DNA from: Streptomyces sp. CG4
Lineage (GTDB): Bacteria; Actinomycetota; Actinomycetes; Streptomycetales; Streptomycetaceae
Direction: 5' to 3'
NCBI RefSeq assembly: GCF_041080655.1
Contig: NZ_CP163525.1
Location: 4,154,001-4,218,000, forward strand
DNA: 64,000 bases
In this document: positions 35,327 to 43,403 of the stretch, one piece after another
How the letters are laid out: each line of letters opens with the position of its first letter
How positions within the stretch are numbered: position 1 is the stretch's first letter
Program-made: the position numbers and the translations under genes
The notes under the pieces: model-generated
Seen by the model: the letters and a program-made list of their open reading frames with translations, nothing else
What the model was told of the DNA's origin: nothing
Database searches by the model: none

Positions 35327-35859
35327 TCCTCACCGGCCCCGCCATCGCCGCCGCCGTCCAGGCCGGCGAGATCACCATCGACCCGTACGAGCCCAGCCGC
35401 GTCTCCCCCAACGCCTACGACTGGCGCCTCGGCAACACCATCCGCGTCTGCGACGGCGACCTCGACGCCGCAATGCCCACCACCTTCACCGAGCAGTCCA
35501 TCCCCGACGCCGGCCTGGTGCTGCGCCCTGGCCTGCTCTACCTCGGCATCACCCTGGAACGGACCGGTTCGGAGACGTACGCGCAGCTGCTGAACGGCGA
35601 CCGCACCATCGGCTCCCTGGGCATCTGGGTCCACGTGTCGGCTCCGCTCGGACACCAGGGCCATGCGATCCGCTGGACGCTGGAGATCCGCGCCACCCAA
35701 CCGGTGCGCGTGTATCCGGGCATGACCTTCGGCAAGCTCGTCTTCCTCACCACCTTCGGCGCCCCGGCCAGCTACCAGCAGCAGCCGGCCAAGTACGCGT
35801 CCACGGAAGGCATCGACATCTCGCGCCTCTACGAGGAGATCGACGGAGGAATGCGGTGA
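35323..35859 (+). CDS. dCTP deaminase-family protein B: catalytic Glu kept, GRSS motif lost
   Basis: 178 residues, paralogue of protein A: VSPNAYDWRLG (~27-37), then NGDRTIGSLG (91-100) in place of xGRSSxGRLG, so the Arg and both Ser and the second Arg are changed, followed by WTLEIRATQP where TLE (119-121) keeps the catalytic Glu. The C-terminal GKYQ region is degenerate (AKYASTEGIDIS). GTGA overlap with protein A. Losses complementary to A suggest the two assemble into a heteromer with a shared site, since active sites of this fold form at subunit interfaces. Confidence 0.83.
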   Translation: MILTGPAIAAAVQAGEITIDPYEPSRVSPNAYDWRLGNTIRVCDGDLDAAMPTTFTEQSIPDAGLVLRPGLLYLGITLERTGSETYAQLLNGDRTIGSLGIWVHVSAPLGHQGHAIRWTLEIRATQPVRVYPGMTFGKLVFLTTFGAPASYQQQPAKYASTEGIDISRLYEEIDGGMR

Positions 35860-36971
35860 ACGCCAGCTCGGCCACCGGCCCGATGGCCGCCACCTTCCTG
35901 GATCTCCCCGCCGGAAGCCCCGGCGGCAGCGTCGAACTCTTCCTCGACCTCTACACCGGCGAGCAACCCCTCATCCCGGCCCACGCCTTCATGCTCGCAC
36001 CACCTGGTCACGCTCCCCGTCCACCCGCCGGCCTCAACCTGCTCCCCGCAGCAGGCAAATGCCTGGAAGGAGCAGCCTTCAGCCGCTACGTCACCACCCT
36101 GCGCAGAGCGCTTACAGCCACGCTCGATCCCACACAGATCGACGTCCTCCACTTGCAGCACCTCGCATTCGGCGCCACTCCTGCCCTCATCCGGGCTCTG
36201 CCCTCGCATCCCCGGATCGCCCTCGTCCACGGCACGGACCTGCTCTTCGCCGAGACCCACCGAGACCAGCTCCAGGTGCTACGCGAAACAGCCAGGGCCG
36301 CCGACGCCATCGTGGTCCCGACCACCGCAATGGCCGACCGCCTCCTCAAGCTCGCCCCGCAGATCGAACGCCGCAAGATCACCCACATCCCCTGGGGCAT
36401 CCCCGACCACCTGCTTACCGCCCCGCCCGCCCGGCCGGCACGCACCTCCGCCAGCCACCTGCGGCTCCTGTACGCAGGACGCCTGACCAACGAAAAGGGT
36501 GCCGAGGCCCTGATCAAGAGCCTGGCTCCCGTGCCCGGTATCGAGCTGAGCGTCGCAGCGCCCAAAGCCCAGTTCCACGTACTGGCCCCACTGCTGCAGC
36601 GAGCCGGCGTACGGGTCCGCTACCTCGGCTGGCTCCGCCGCCCACAGCTATGGAAAGCCTTCACCGAACACGACGTATTAGTCGTGCCGTCCACCACCCT
36701 GGAAGCCATGGGACTCGTCGCATTGGAAGCCCAAGCGTGCGGGCTCCCCGTCCTCTACCAGCCCGTCCCCGGCCTCAATCAAGCCCTCGCCGCTTCCGGC
36801 ATGGCCACCGACTTCACCCACTCCGCCGCACTCGCGCGCGACCTCGACCGGCTGAGAAGGACACCCGGGCTGATGACTGCCCTCCGGCAGGCGGGCTATG
36901 CCAACGCGGCACGCTATCCCCTCTCGGCGACCGCACGATCCCTGACCGACCTCGGCCGACAGCTCACCTGA
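35856..36971 (+). CDS. GT4-type glycosyltransferase
   Basis: 371 residues of a GT-B fold. The N-terminal loop SPGGSVELFLDLY and VLHLQHLAFGATPALIRALP are followed by the C-terminal nucleotide-sugar region: LRLLYAGRLTNEKGAEALIK (~205-224), APKAQFHVLAPLL, and EAMGLVALEAQACGLPVLYQ (E-x7-E motif, ~287-306). Soluble, no membrane helix. It would transfer a sugar from a nucleotide donor to the cargo product. GTG start overlaps the previous gene (GTGA), the last of the six overlapping genes. Confidence 0.87.
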   Translation: MNASSATGPMAATFLDLPAGSPGGSVELFLDLYTGEQPLIPAHAFMLAPPGHAPRPPAGLNLLPAAGKCLEGAAFSRYVTTLRRALTATLDPTQIDVLHLQHLAFGATPALIRALPSHPRIALVHGTDLLFAETHRDQLQVLRETARAADAIVVPTTAMADRLLKLAPQIERRKITHIPWGIPDHLLTAPPARPARTSASHLRLLYAGRLTNEKGAEALIKSLAPVPGIELSVAAPKAQFHVLAPLLQRAGVRVRYLGWLRRPQLWKAFTEHDVLVVPSTTLEAMGLVALEAQACGLPVLYQPVPGLNQALAASGMATDFTHSAALARDLDRLRRTPGLMTALRQAGYANAARYPLSATARSLTDLGRQLT

Positions 36972-37065
36972 ACCGACCGCCAGACGACCCGACACGTCAC
37001 TACCCGAACCGCTCCACGAACGTCACTACGCTGACCGGCGGGACACCCCGGCGAAGAGGGAGACC

Positions 37066-38109
37066 ATGACGTACGACCGCGACCGCATCGAAGCCCTCCT
37101 CGACGAGGGAGTCCGCGACAAGGTGTACCCGGGCGCCGTGTGGGCCCTCGGCGACGCCACCGGCACCCTCGCCCGGGGCACCACCGGGGTCCTCGACCCC
37201 GACGAGCCGGGGGTGCCGATGCGCACCGACACCGTCTTCGACGCCGCCAGCCTCACCAAGATCCTGGCCGTCTGGTCCTCCATCGGAGCCCTGTGGGAGG
37301 ACGGCACCCTCGACCTCGACCAGCCGCTCGGCAGCTTCTGGCAGGAGGTCACCGGGCACCCGCTCGGATCCGTCACCGCCCGGCAGCTGCTGACGCACAC
37401 CGCCGGCGTCCCGCTGCGGGCGCAGCTGAAGAACCTCTACGGCACCGACCCCTACGAGATTCGCCGAGGCGTCCTCCAAGAACAACTTCATCGGACACCC
37501 GGAGAAGCCGTCGAGTACACCGACCGGGCCGCCCTCATCCTGGGCTATCTCGCCGAACACCTCTCCGGCCAGCCCTTGGACCAACTGGCCACCATCCGCA
37601 CCTGGCTCCCACTGAGCATGACCTCCACCCGCTTCGGCCCCTTGCCCGCCAGCCTCGCGACGCGCTGCGCGCCCACCGAACTAGACCAGGACACCGACAC
37701 CCACCTCAAGGGAGTCGCCCACGACTTCTCGGCCCGCCTCTTGTGCGGCGTCTGCGGCATCGCCGGCGCCTTCACCGTCCTCGACGACCTCGCCGTCTTC
37801 CTCCAGTACATGCTCGCCCCCGCAGCGTCACAGCTCCGGGCTGGTTTCGGCATCGAGTGGATCAACGGGTCCCTGGCCATCGAGACGGGGCAGCTCCAGC
37901 CCGCTCGCGGCCTGTTCTGGCACCCCGCTCCCGGCACCACCATCGAGGAGGACGTCTGGGTCCACTACGGCTTCACCGGCACGGGCATGTGGATCTCACC
38001 CACCAAGGACCGCTGGGCGGTGCTCCTGACCAACAAGCTCTACTACACCCGCGACCGCGCACCGCTGACCGATGTCCGCAACAACTTCCGAGAGCTCGCC
38101 TTCAAGTAG
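37066..38109 (+). CDS. Cytosolic serine hydrolase (class C beta-lactamase/PBP fold)
   Basis: 347 residues. The SxxK motif is present in FDAASLTKILAVW (~60-72), a Y-x-D/N type YTDRAALILGYLA (~148-160) follows, and the third motif is represented by HYGFTGTGMWISP (~304-316). No signal peptide, unlike most family members, which argues for an intracellular esterase, amidase or acyltransferase acting on the cluster product. ATG 37066 follows AAGAGGGAGACC, with a 94-bp gap from the GT gene. A degraded fragment of a similar gene lies at 38733-38807. Confidence 0.85.
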   Translation: MTYDRDRIEALLDEGVRDKVYPGAVWALGDATGTLARGTTGVLDPDEPGVPMRTDTVFDAASLTKILAVWSSIGALWEDGTLDLDQPLGSFWQEVTGHPLGSVTARQLLTHTAGVPLRAQLKNLYGTDPYEIRRGVLQEQLHRTPGEAVEYTDRAALILGYLAEHLSGQPLDQLATIRTWLPLSMTSTRFGPLPASLATRCAPTELDQDTDTHLKGVAHDFSARLLCGVCGIAGAFTVLDDLAVFLQYMLAPAASQLRAGFGIEWINGSLAIETGQLQPARGLFWHPAPGTTIEEDVWVHYGFTGTGMWISPTKDRWAVLLTNKLYYTRDRAPLTDVRNNFRELAFK

Positions 38110-38136
38110 AGGAGCCGATCGAGAGGTACGGCCGAG

Positions 38137-38670
38137 ATGCCCACCGATCCGGTCGGGGAAGGGACCCCCGTGGCTCAGCCGACAGCCGATGACCAGCCAA
38201 AAGCGCTCATGCCCACCCTGGACTCCATGACCCTGCTGGTCGCCGCCGTCATCGTCCATGACAAGGCCACCAGCCGCGTGGTCCTCCTCCAGCGCAGCGA
38301 CCAGGCCAAATTCGGCAGGGGCAAGTGGGATCTCCCGGTCGGCAAGAGCGAGCCCGGCGAGCCGATCACCGCGACGGCCGTCCGCGAGCTGTACGAGGAG
38401 ACCGGTATGACCGTCAAGCCGGAAGCGCTCAAGGTCGCCCACGTCATCCACGGCGCCTGGGGCGTGGAAGCCCCCAACGGCTTCCTCACGGTCGTCTTCG
38501 TCGCCCATGAATGGTCCGGCGAGCCGGAGAACCGCGAACCGCGCAAGCACGCCCAAGTCCGCTGGGTCGACACCGGTGCCATCCCCGAAGAGTTCGTGGA
38601 GACCACCGCCAGCGCCCTTCATCGCTACCTGGCCGGCGGGCCTCAGGTGTCGCTGGACGGTTGGAACTGA
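38137..38670 (+). CDS. Nudix hydrolase
   Basis: 177 residues with an intact Nudix box: GKSEPGEPITATAVRELYEE then TGM (about 70-92, GX5EX7REUXEEXGU). The N-terminal part reads TLLVAAVIVHDKATSRVVLL, and the substrate-side WDLPVGKSE precedes the box. It hydrolyses a nucleoside diphosphate-X bond in the cytosol; the substrate is not predictable. It is 27 bp after the serine hydrolase on the same strand and closes the cargo operon. Confidence 0.9.
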   Translation: MPTDPVGEGTPVAQPTADDQPKALMPTLDSMTLLVAAVIVHDKATSRVVLLQRSDQAKFGRGKWDLPVGKSEPGEPITATAVRELYEETGMTVKPEALKVAHVIHGAWGVEAPNGFLTVVFVAHEWSGEPENREPRKHAQVRWVDTGAIPEEFVETTASALHRYLAGGPQVSLDGWN

Positions 38671-39460
38671 CCGAGCGCCTCTTCTGGGATAGCGTCTCGC
38701 CCCCACGGTGAGATGAGTGACCGCGTTCAGCGTTCGCCGACCTCGCCGCTTTCCTCCGCTACATGCTCGCCCCTGCCACGTCCCCCTTCGCGGGACGGTT
38801 TCGGTAACAGGTGGGTCATCTGCTCCATGAGCGCTGGCTTTCACGTAGGGACCGATCCTCCTGGCGTGCGACGTTTCGCTCGAATGGGTTCGGAGACCCG
38901 GTGAGTGGAGGTCGTGTCGCGTGTGGGTTCGGAAGTGAGCTGGCATTCAATTCGTCCGCCCGCTCTGCCGCCCGGCTTCGATCGCGGGCGGCAGTGTTGT
39001 GCTGTGTCCAGGGGAACTGCGCGGCGGCCAGTGTTGTGTCCAGAGCGGCGCGCATCCGGGCACCTGTCGCGACAGGGCAGGGGCGAGGTGGTGCCCCCTT
39101 ACCCTGCCGGCCCTCGGCTGTGAGGTGCACACGTACCAGCAGCCGCAGCATCACCACCGTTCTGACGTGGGAGAACGGCCTTTCAAGTGACGCGGCCCCT
39201 ACCGTGCCGCGCCCTTCGACCCAGCCGCTTCCGGTTGCGGCAGACGTACGGTTGAAGTACCGAGGGCATCACGCACTCCGGGCCACCACGCCGGGTCGTC
39301 CTCGGCGAGAGACGAGTGAATCCGGGCCGCCCCAGCGGTCGGCGCGGAGACGGGTCGGGGCCATGTACGCCGCGGTCGAAGCAACTCAGCGCAAGCTCAT
39401 CACGGCAAGGATCGCGCTGAGCGCCCGTGCAGGTCCGCAACCTCGCCGAGGGGAGACGTG
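38671..39460. other. 790-bp gene-poor stretch between cargo blocks
   Basis: It contains a relic of a serine hydrolase (38733-38807) and a 14-bp palindrome CCTGTCGCGACAGG (39063-39076). Frames on the minus strand (for example 38816-39157) lack family similarity I can recognise. It looks like a junction or decayed region. Confidence 0.5.
38733..38807 (+). pseudogene. Relic fragment of a serine hydrolase gene
   Basis: The frame FADLAAFLRYMLAPATSPFA, ending at TAA 38805-38807, resembles the segment VLDDLAVFLQYMLAPAASQL of the intact serine hydrolase (37066-38109). The similarity is confined to ~25 residues. It suggests a past duplication, recombination scar or loss of a second copy at the edge of this cargo block. 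Confidence 0.6.
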
Positions 39461-40435
39461 ATGACCTTTTCCCGGCTGGACATCCATCGGCGGAACCGAG
39501 GAGAGCGGACGCTCGTCACGCTTGCCGGCGACATCGGGCCGGCCACGACGCCGCTGCTGCGGGCCGCAGTGGAGCAGTGTCTGCTGGACGGTGTCACCGT
39601 GATCGACATCGACCTGACCACAGTCGGCTCCTGCGACGCCAGGGGCTTGGACGTCCTCCTGTCGGCAGCACAGCGCGCCGGCCGGGTCCACGCTCGCCTG
39701 CGGCTGCACCATCCGTGCGCTCAGATTACCCGGGTCCTCGATGCCACGGGATCGACTTCGCTGCTCCCTACGGCCCCCGCGAGTCCCGTGCCGCCCGCCG
39801 CATCCGACGGCTTCATGAGTGCGGCGACGGGGGCGCCCGAGGACTCCGCTCGCCGACCGGACCAGCCGGTCCTCAAGGACGGGATCCGCCTTCGTCGGCT
39901 GACCCGCTGGCAGGCAGAAGACATGGGCGCGGACATCGCGGACCTGGCTGCGGAGTCCGTCGCAGGCACCACGGGCGAGCGGTACCACAACCGCGGGGAC
40001 TTCCTGCACCGCTTGTCGATCACCGCCCGCCGCCCCGGCTTCGCCCTGCTGGTCGCCGAGACGACGGTGCTGGTCGGTTGCGCCTTCGGTTTTCCGATGG
40101 GCTCTGAAGGCCCCGGCAGCCGGGGGTCCGACGGAACGCTCCAGGAGATCATCCAGCGGCTCACCTCCCGCGCACGGTTCGTCGTCCTCACCCAGGTCGT
40201 GGCCCACCCGCACGTTCAGCACCGCGACATCGCCCGCCGGCTGCAACAGCGTCTGCTCACAGAGCTGCACTCCTCCCTCGGGATCACCCTGCTGCATCCT
40301 GCCGACCGGGCAGGACAAGCCGCCTTCTCGTCCTGGGGCTGGCAGAACATGGGTGAGGTCGTCGGGCTGCCCGGCTCCGTAGCCCCCTGCGTGTTGACCC
40401 TGTCCGCCGAAGGGCAGCCCTCGGCACGCCGATGA
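39461..40435 (+). CDS. STAS domain fused to GNAT-like acetyltransferase
   Basis: 324 residues. The N-terminal STAS anti-anti-sigma domain (~10-100) has VTVIDIDLTTVGSCDARGLD; the usual phosphorylated Ser (DSSG) is replaced by Ala in CDARG, so it may not be switched by phosphorylation. A short linker precedes a GNAT-like fold with HPHVQHRDIARRLQQRLL near 245-262 (acetyl-CoA-loop-like). It could couple sigma-factor partner binding to protein acetylation. ATG 39461 follows GAGGGGAGACGTG. Second cargo block, near the SpoIIE phosphatase. Confidence 0.7.
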   Translation: MTFSRLDIHRRNRGERTLVTLAGDIGPATTPLLRAAVEQCLLDGVTVIDIDLTTVGSCDARGLDVLLSAAQRAGRVHARLRLHHPCAQITRVLDATGSTSLLPTAPASPVPPAASDGFMSAATGAPEDSARRPDQPVLKDGIRLRRLTRWQAEDMGADIADLAAESVAGTTGERYHNRGDFLHRLSITARRPGFALLVAETTVLVGCAFGFPMGSEGPGSRGSDGTLQEIIQRLTSRARFVVLTQVVAHPHVQHRDIARRLQQRLLTELHSSLGITLLHPADRAGQAAFSSWGWQNMGEVVGLPGSVAPCVLTLSAEGQPSARR

Positions 40436-40690
40436 CGTGGCAGAGGAGCGATGAGCCGGCGGTCGTACCGGCCGGGGCGGTCACGTGACCCGTCGTCCGC
40501 CGTACCGAGGTGCCTCCACGCGATGGCTGCCTGCCTCTCGGCGCGATGGCTGCGCACCACGCCGCCCGCCACGGCTGGGAGTAGCGTGGGAGGTACCGAG
40601 AACTTCCGGGCGTACGACCACGGCGGCGCCGTTCCCGGCGAGTGACTGACACGGGCAGCCGGAAAGCAGCGCCCGGAACGGGATCGCACG

Positions 40691-41203
40691 ATGAACGCCA
40701 TCACAAAGCCCGCCGAAGTTACCGCGCCAGGTTACGGACACTCCTACCGGATGCCCATGCCCCGGCTGCGCCTCACGCCGGACGTCAGCCATGGCCCGCT
40801 GGACGGCGCATGGTGGCCGCGCTGCGACGCACTCGAACTCGAATTGCCCGCGCTGGTCGGCTCCCTGGATCCGAGCAGCGGCACCGTCACCCGCGTTACC
40901 GTGGGGTCCGCCGCCTGGCCCGATGCTCCGCAGGAGGTGATGGCGCCCGGCCACGTGATCGAGGTGGTCCTGACCGATTCGGCCGCCGAGGCGCATGCCA
41001 TCACCGTGGACTGCGGCACCGTGGGACGCTGGGAACTGCTGGTGATCCCCCCGGACGAGCCGGTCGGAGTAGCCACCAGGCTGCTGACCGCCGCCGCCGA
41101 CGCCGGGAACCCACTGTCGGCTCCGCGCCTGCTGGCACTCGCCGAGAGCGGCCTCGACGGACAGAACGCTTGGGAGTCGGAAGGCGGAGCCGGACCGAGA
41201 TGA
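40691..41203 (+). CDS. DUF5994 family protein
   Basis: 170 residues with the DUF5994 hallmark LDGAWWPRCDALELELPALV (~37-56), TRVTVGSAAWPD and WELLVIPPDEPV, in the same order as in the second copy at 42582-43064. Short cytosolic actinobacterial proteins of unknown function, often near SpoIIE/STAS genes as here. ATG 40691 follows GGAACGGGATCGC. Confidence 0.8.
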   Translation: MNAITKPAEVTAPGYGHSYRMPMPRLRLTPDVSHGPLDGAWWPRCDALELELPALVGSLDPSSGTVTRVTVGSAAWPDAPQEVMAPGHVIEVVLTDSAAEAHAITVDCGTVGRWELLVIPPDEPVGVATRLLTAAADAGNPLSAPRLLALAESGLDGQNAWESEGGAGPR

Positions 41204-41335
41204 GCAGCCCGACCCGGCCGACTCCGTGGCCGGCAGGCCGGGCGTCCACGACCCCGTGATGGAGCCATGGCACCGACAGACCCTTCGTCATCCTGGCCCG
41301 CCCCCACACGAAGCGTGACCGCGGCAGGTGAGGGG

Positions 41336-42529
41336 ATGACGGCAGTACAGCGTACGGACCGGTCCGAAAGCTTCGGGGAAGCTCTCCTGGGAAAGATCCT
41401 CGACAGCGCGCACGAACTCCCGCCCCACCTCATCGGGCCCTTGGTCGCCGACGTCGTGGAGCGGCTCGGTGGCCGCCGTCCACAGGTGCTGTTGCAGGAC
41501 TACGGCCAGCTGCTGCTCGTACCGCTGCCCGGTGAGTGCCTCGCCGGCGGGGAACCGCAGGTTATCGACGACTCCGAGGCGGGCCGCTGCTTTCTCGACG
41601 CGGTCCCCGTGGAGGTGCCCCAGGAAGACGGCGTCCGGATCCATCTGCCTCTGCTGGACGGCGGTGACCAGGTAGGGGTCATGGCGGTGACGCTGGACAG
41701 CATCGACGCCCACGACCGCCGCCTGCTGCTCAGGATCTCCGGCCTGGTGGCCGACCTTCTGGTGACCAAGCACGGCTACTCCGACCTGTTCTTCGACGTC
41801 CGACGCGGTGAGGCGATGAGCGTCGCCGCGGAGATCCAGTGGTCACTGCTGCCACCGCTTGCGATGATCATGCCCCGGGTCGCTGTGGCCGGGATCCTGG
41901 AACCCGCCTACGACGTGGGCGGCGACAGCTTCGACTACGCGCTCAACCACGACGTCCTCCACGTGGCCATGATCGACGCGATGGGCCACGGACTGGACGC
42001 AGCCACCATGGCCACGGTGGCCATCGGCGCCTACCGCCACGCCCGCCGCGCCGGCATCGGACTGCCGGAGATCTACGCGTTCATGGACCGCGCCGTGGCC
42101 AGGCAATTCGGTCCCGAGCATTTCGTCACCGCGCAGATGATGCAGCTGGACACGACGACGGGACGGGTGCAGTGGGTCAACGCCGGACACCCGCCGCCGA
42201 TCCTCGTCCGCGACCACCGCGTCGCGCGGCGTCTGGCCGCCCCGACGACCCTCCCCGTCGGCCTCGGTGGTTCGGAGCCCCGGATCAGCGAGCTGGGGCT
42301 GGCGCCCGGGGACCGAGTCCTCTGCTTCACGGACGGAGTGGTCGAGGAGCACAGGAGCGGTGGGGAGGAGTTCGGGGAGGACCAGCTGATCGACTGCGTG
42401 AACCATCTGGAGAGGACCGGCCGCGGCATCCGGGCGGTGACGCGCTCCCTGTCCCACACGCTCAAGCAGGCGCGGGGCGGACAGACCAGCGATGACGCAA
42501 CGCTGCTCATGGTGGAGTGGCGCGGCTGA
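41336..42529 (+). CDS. SpoIIE-type PP2C serine phosphatase
   Basis: ~397 residues. An N-terminal sensory region (to ~170) is followed by a PP2C-like SpoIIE domain: VGGDSFDYALNHDVLHVAMI, DAMGHGLDAATMATVAIGAY, CFTDGVVEEHRSGG and DDATLLMVEW, with metal-binding Asp residues retained. It dephosphorylates anti-anti-sigma (STAS) proteins, which suits the STAS-fusion gene nearby. ATG 41336 (GTGAGGGG before it) is chosen; ATG 41267 would add 23 residues. Confidence 0.88.
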   Translation: MTAVQRTDRSESFGEALLGKILDSAHELPPHLIGPLVADVVERLGGRRPQVLLQDYGQLLLVPLPGECLAGGEPQVIDDSEAGRCFLDAVPVEVPQEDGVRIHLPLLDGGDQVGVMAVTLDSIDAHDRRLLLRISGLVADLLVTKHGYSDLFFDVRRGEAMSVAAEIQWSLLPPLAMIMPRVAVAGILEPAYDVGGDSFDYALNHDVLHVAMIDAMGHGLDAATMATVAIGAYRHARRAGIGLPEIYAFMDRAVARQFGPEHFVTAQMMQLDTTTGRVQWVNAGHPPPILVRDHRVARRLAAPTTLPVGLGGSEPRISELGLAPGDRVLCFTDGVVEEHRSGGEEFGEDQLIDCVNHLERTGRGIRAVTRSLSHTLKQARGGQTSDDATLLMVEWRG

Positions 42530-42581
42530 TCTCCCCCGCCGTCCGACACCGCTCGGCCGGTCACGCCCAGCGGCAGGCCCG

Positions 42582-43064
42582 TCAGCCCGGCGAACCGTGC
42601 CCGCTCCCGGTGTCGATGAGAATCTGCTCGGCCTGGCTGATGTTGTCTGCCCGGACCGCCTGGGCCATCGCGGCGCGGGCGGCGTCCGGTGCCGCGTCCG
42701 GCGGGACCACGAGCAGAGAGAAGATGTCCGTGTCGCCCCGGGTAATCAGGACCGTGTCGTCACCGACCGGGAAGGCATCGATGTGCACCACCCGGTCGTC
42801 CACGGCGATACGCGTCGGGAGACCTTCCCAGGCCGCGGTGTCCAGTCCCACACGGGTCACGGGGCCGAGGTGGGCAATGAGGGCGCTCAGGAGCGCGGGC
42901 AGCTCAGCACCGATGTCGCGCGAGCGCGGCCACCACGCGCCGTCGAGGACGCCTTCGCGTGATTCGGTCGTTTCCAGCCGGAGAAGCGCACACCCTGGCC
43001 GCACCGCCTCGTGGACGCCGCTGGGCAGACGCCGGGGAACAGGTGGTGTATCCGAGCTGGTCAT
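42582..43064 (-). CDS. DUF5994 family protein (second copy, convergent)
   Basis: 160 residues with LDGAWWPRSRDIGAELPALL (~38-57), TRVGLDTAAWEGLP and FSLLVVPPDAAP, the same order as in the protein at 40691-41203. It is on the opposite strand with the phosphatase gene between the two. ATG 43064 begins MTSSDTPPVPRRLP. Function unknown; the paired copies in one element suggest duplication or a two-component pairing. Confidence 0.78.
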   Translation of the reverse strand: MTSSDTPPVPRRLPSGVHEAVRPGCALLRLETTESREGVLDGAWWPRSRDIGAELPALLSALIAHLGPVTRVGLDTAAWEGLPTRIAVDDRVVHIDAFPVGDDTVLITRGDTDIFSLLVVPPDAAPDAARAAMAQAVRADNISQAEQILIDTGSGHGSPG

Positions 43065-43276
43065 GATGACCACCCGTCTGTAGGGCCGGTGCGACGACGG
43101 GACTCCGCCCCGCACCTGCCACGTTACTCCTGGTGTCACGCGCGACGGCATCTCCGAAGCTCCCCCTCGTCCGGCCCCGGAGGGAACGGATGCAGCACAC
43201 AGGACGTCCGTCGCATGTCGAGAGCTCCCTAGGCGCGAAAACTGGGCATGAACGCCTCCCCAGCCAGGTCCCCGGA

Positions 43277-43296
43277 GGGCACATCCAGGGCACATG
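43277..43296. repeat. Direct repeat of GGGCACAT, right arm
   Basis: GGGCACAT-CCA-GGGCACAT in the same orientation as the left pair (22440-22461), about 140 bp inside the right attachment core. On the minus strand it would read MCPGCAL, echoing the integrase C-terminus MCPQCAL. Confidence 0.5.
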
Positions 43297-43403
43297 AGTC
43301 CGGGAAACGGCGTTGACCCGTGAGAACTACCGAGGAGTGTTTCCGCAGGTCAACGCACGCTTCACAGAGAAACCCCAGGTCACCGCCCCACCCCTCCCAT
43401 TCG

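Noticed and set aside
38816..39157. Minus-strand 113-codon frame in the gap between cargo blocks
   Set aside because: No recognisable domain and the region shows signs of decay; could be real but is not supported.
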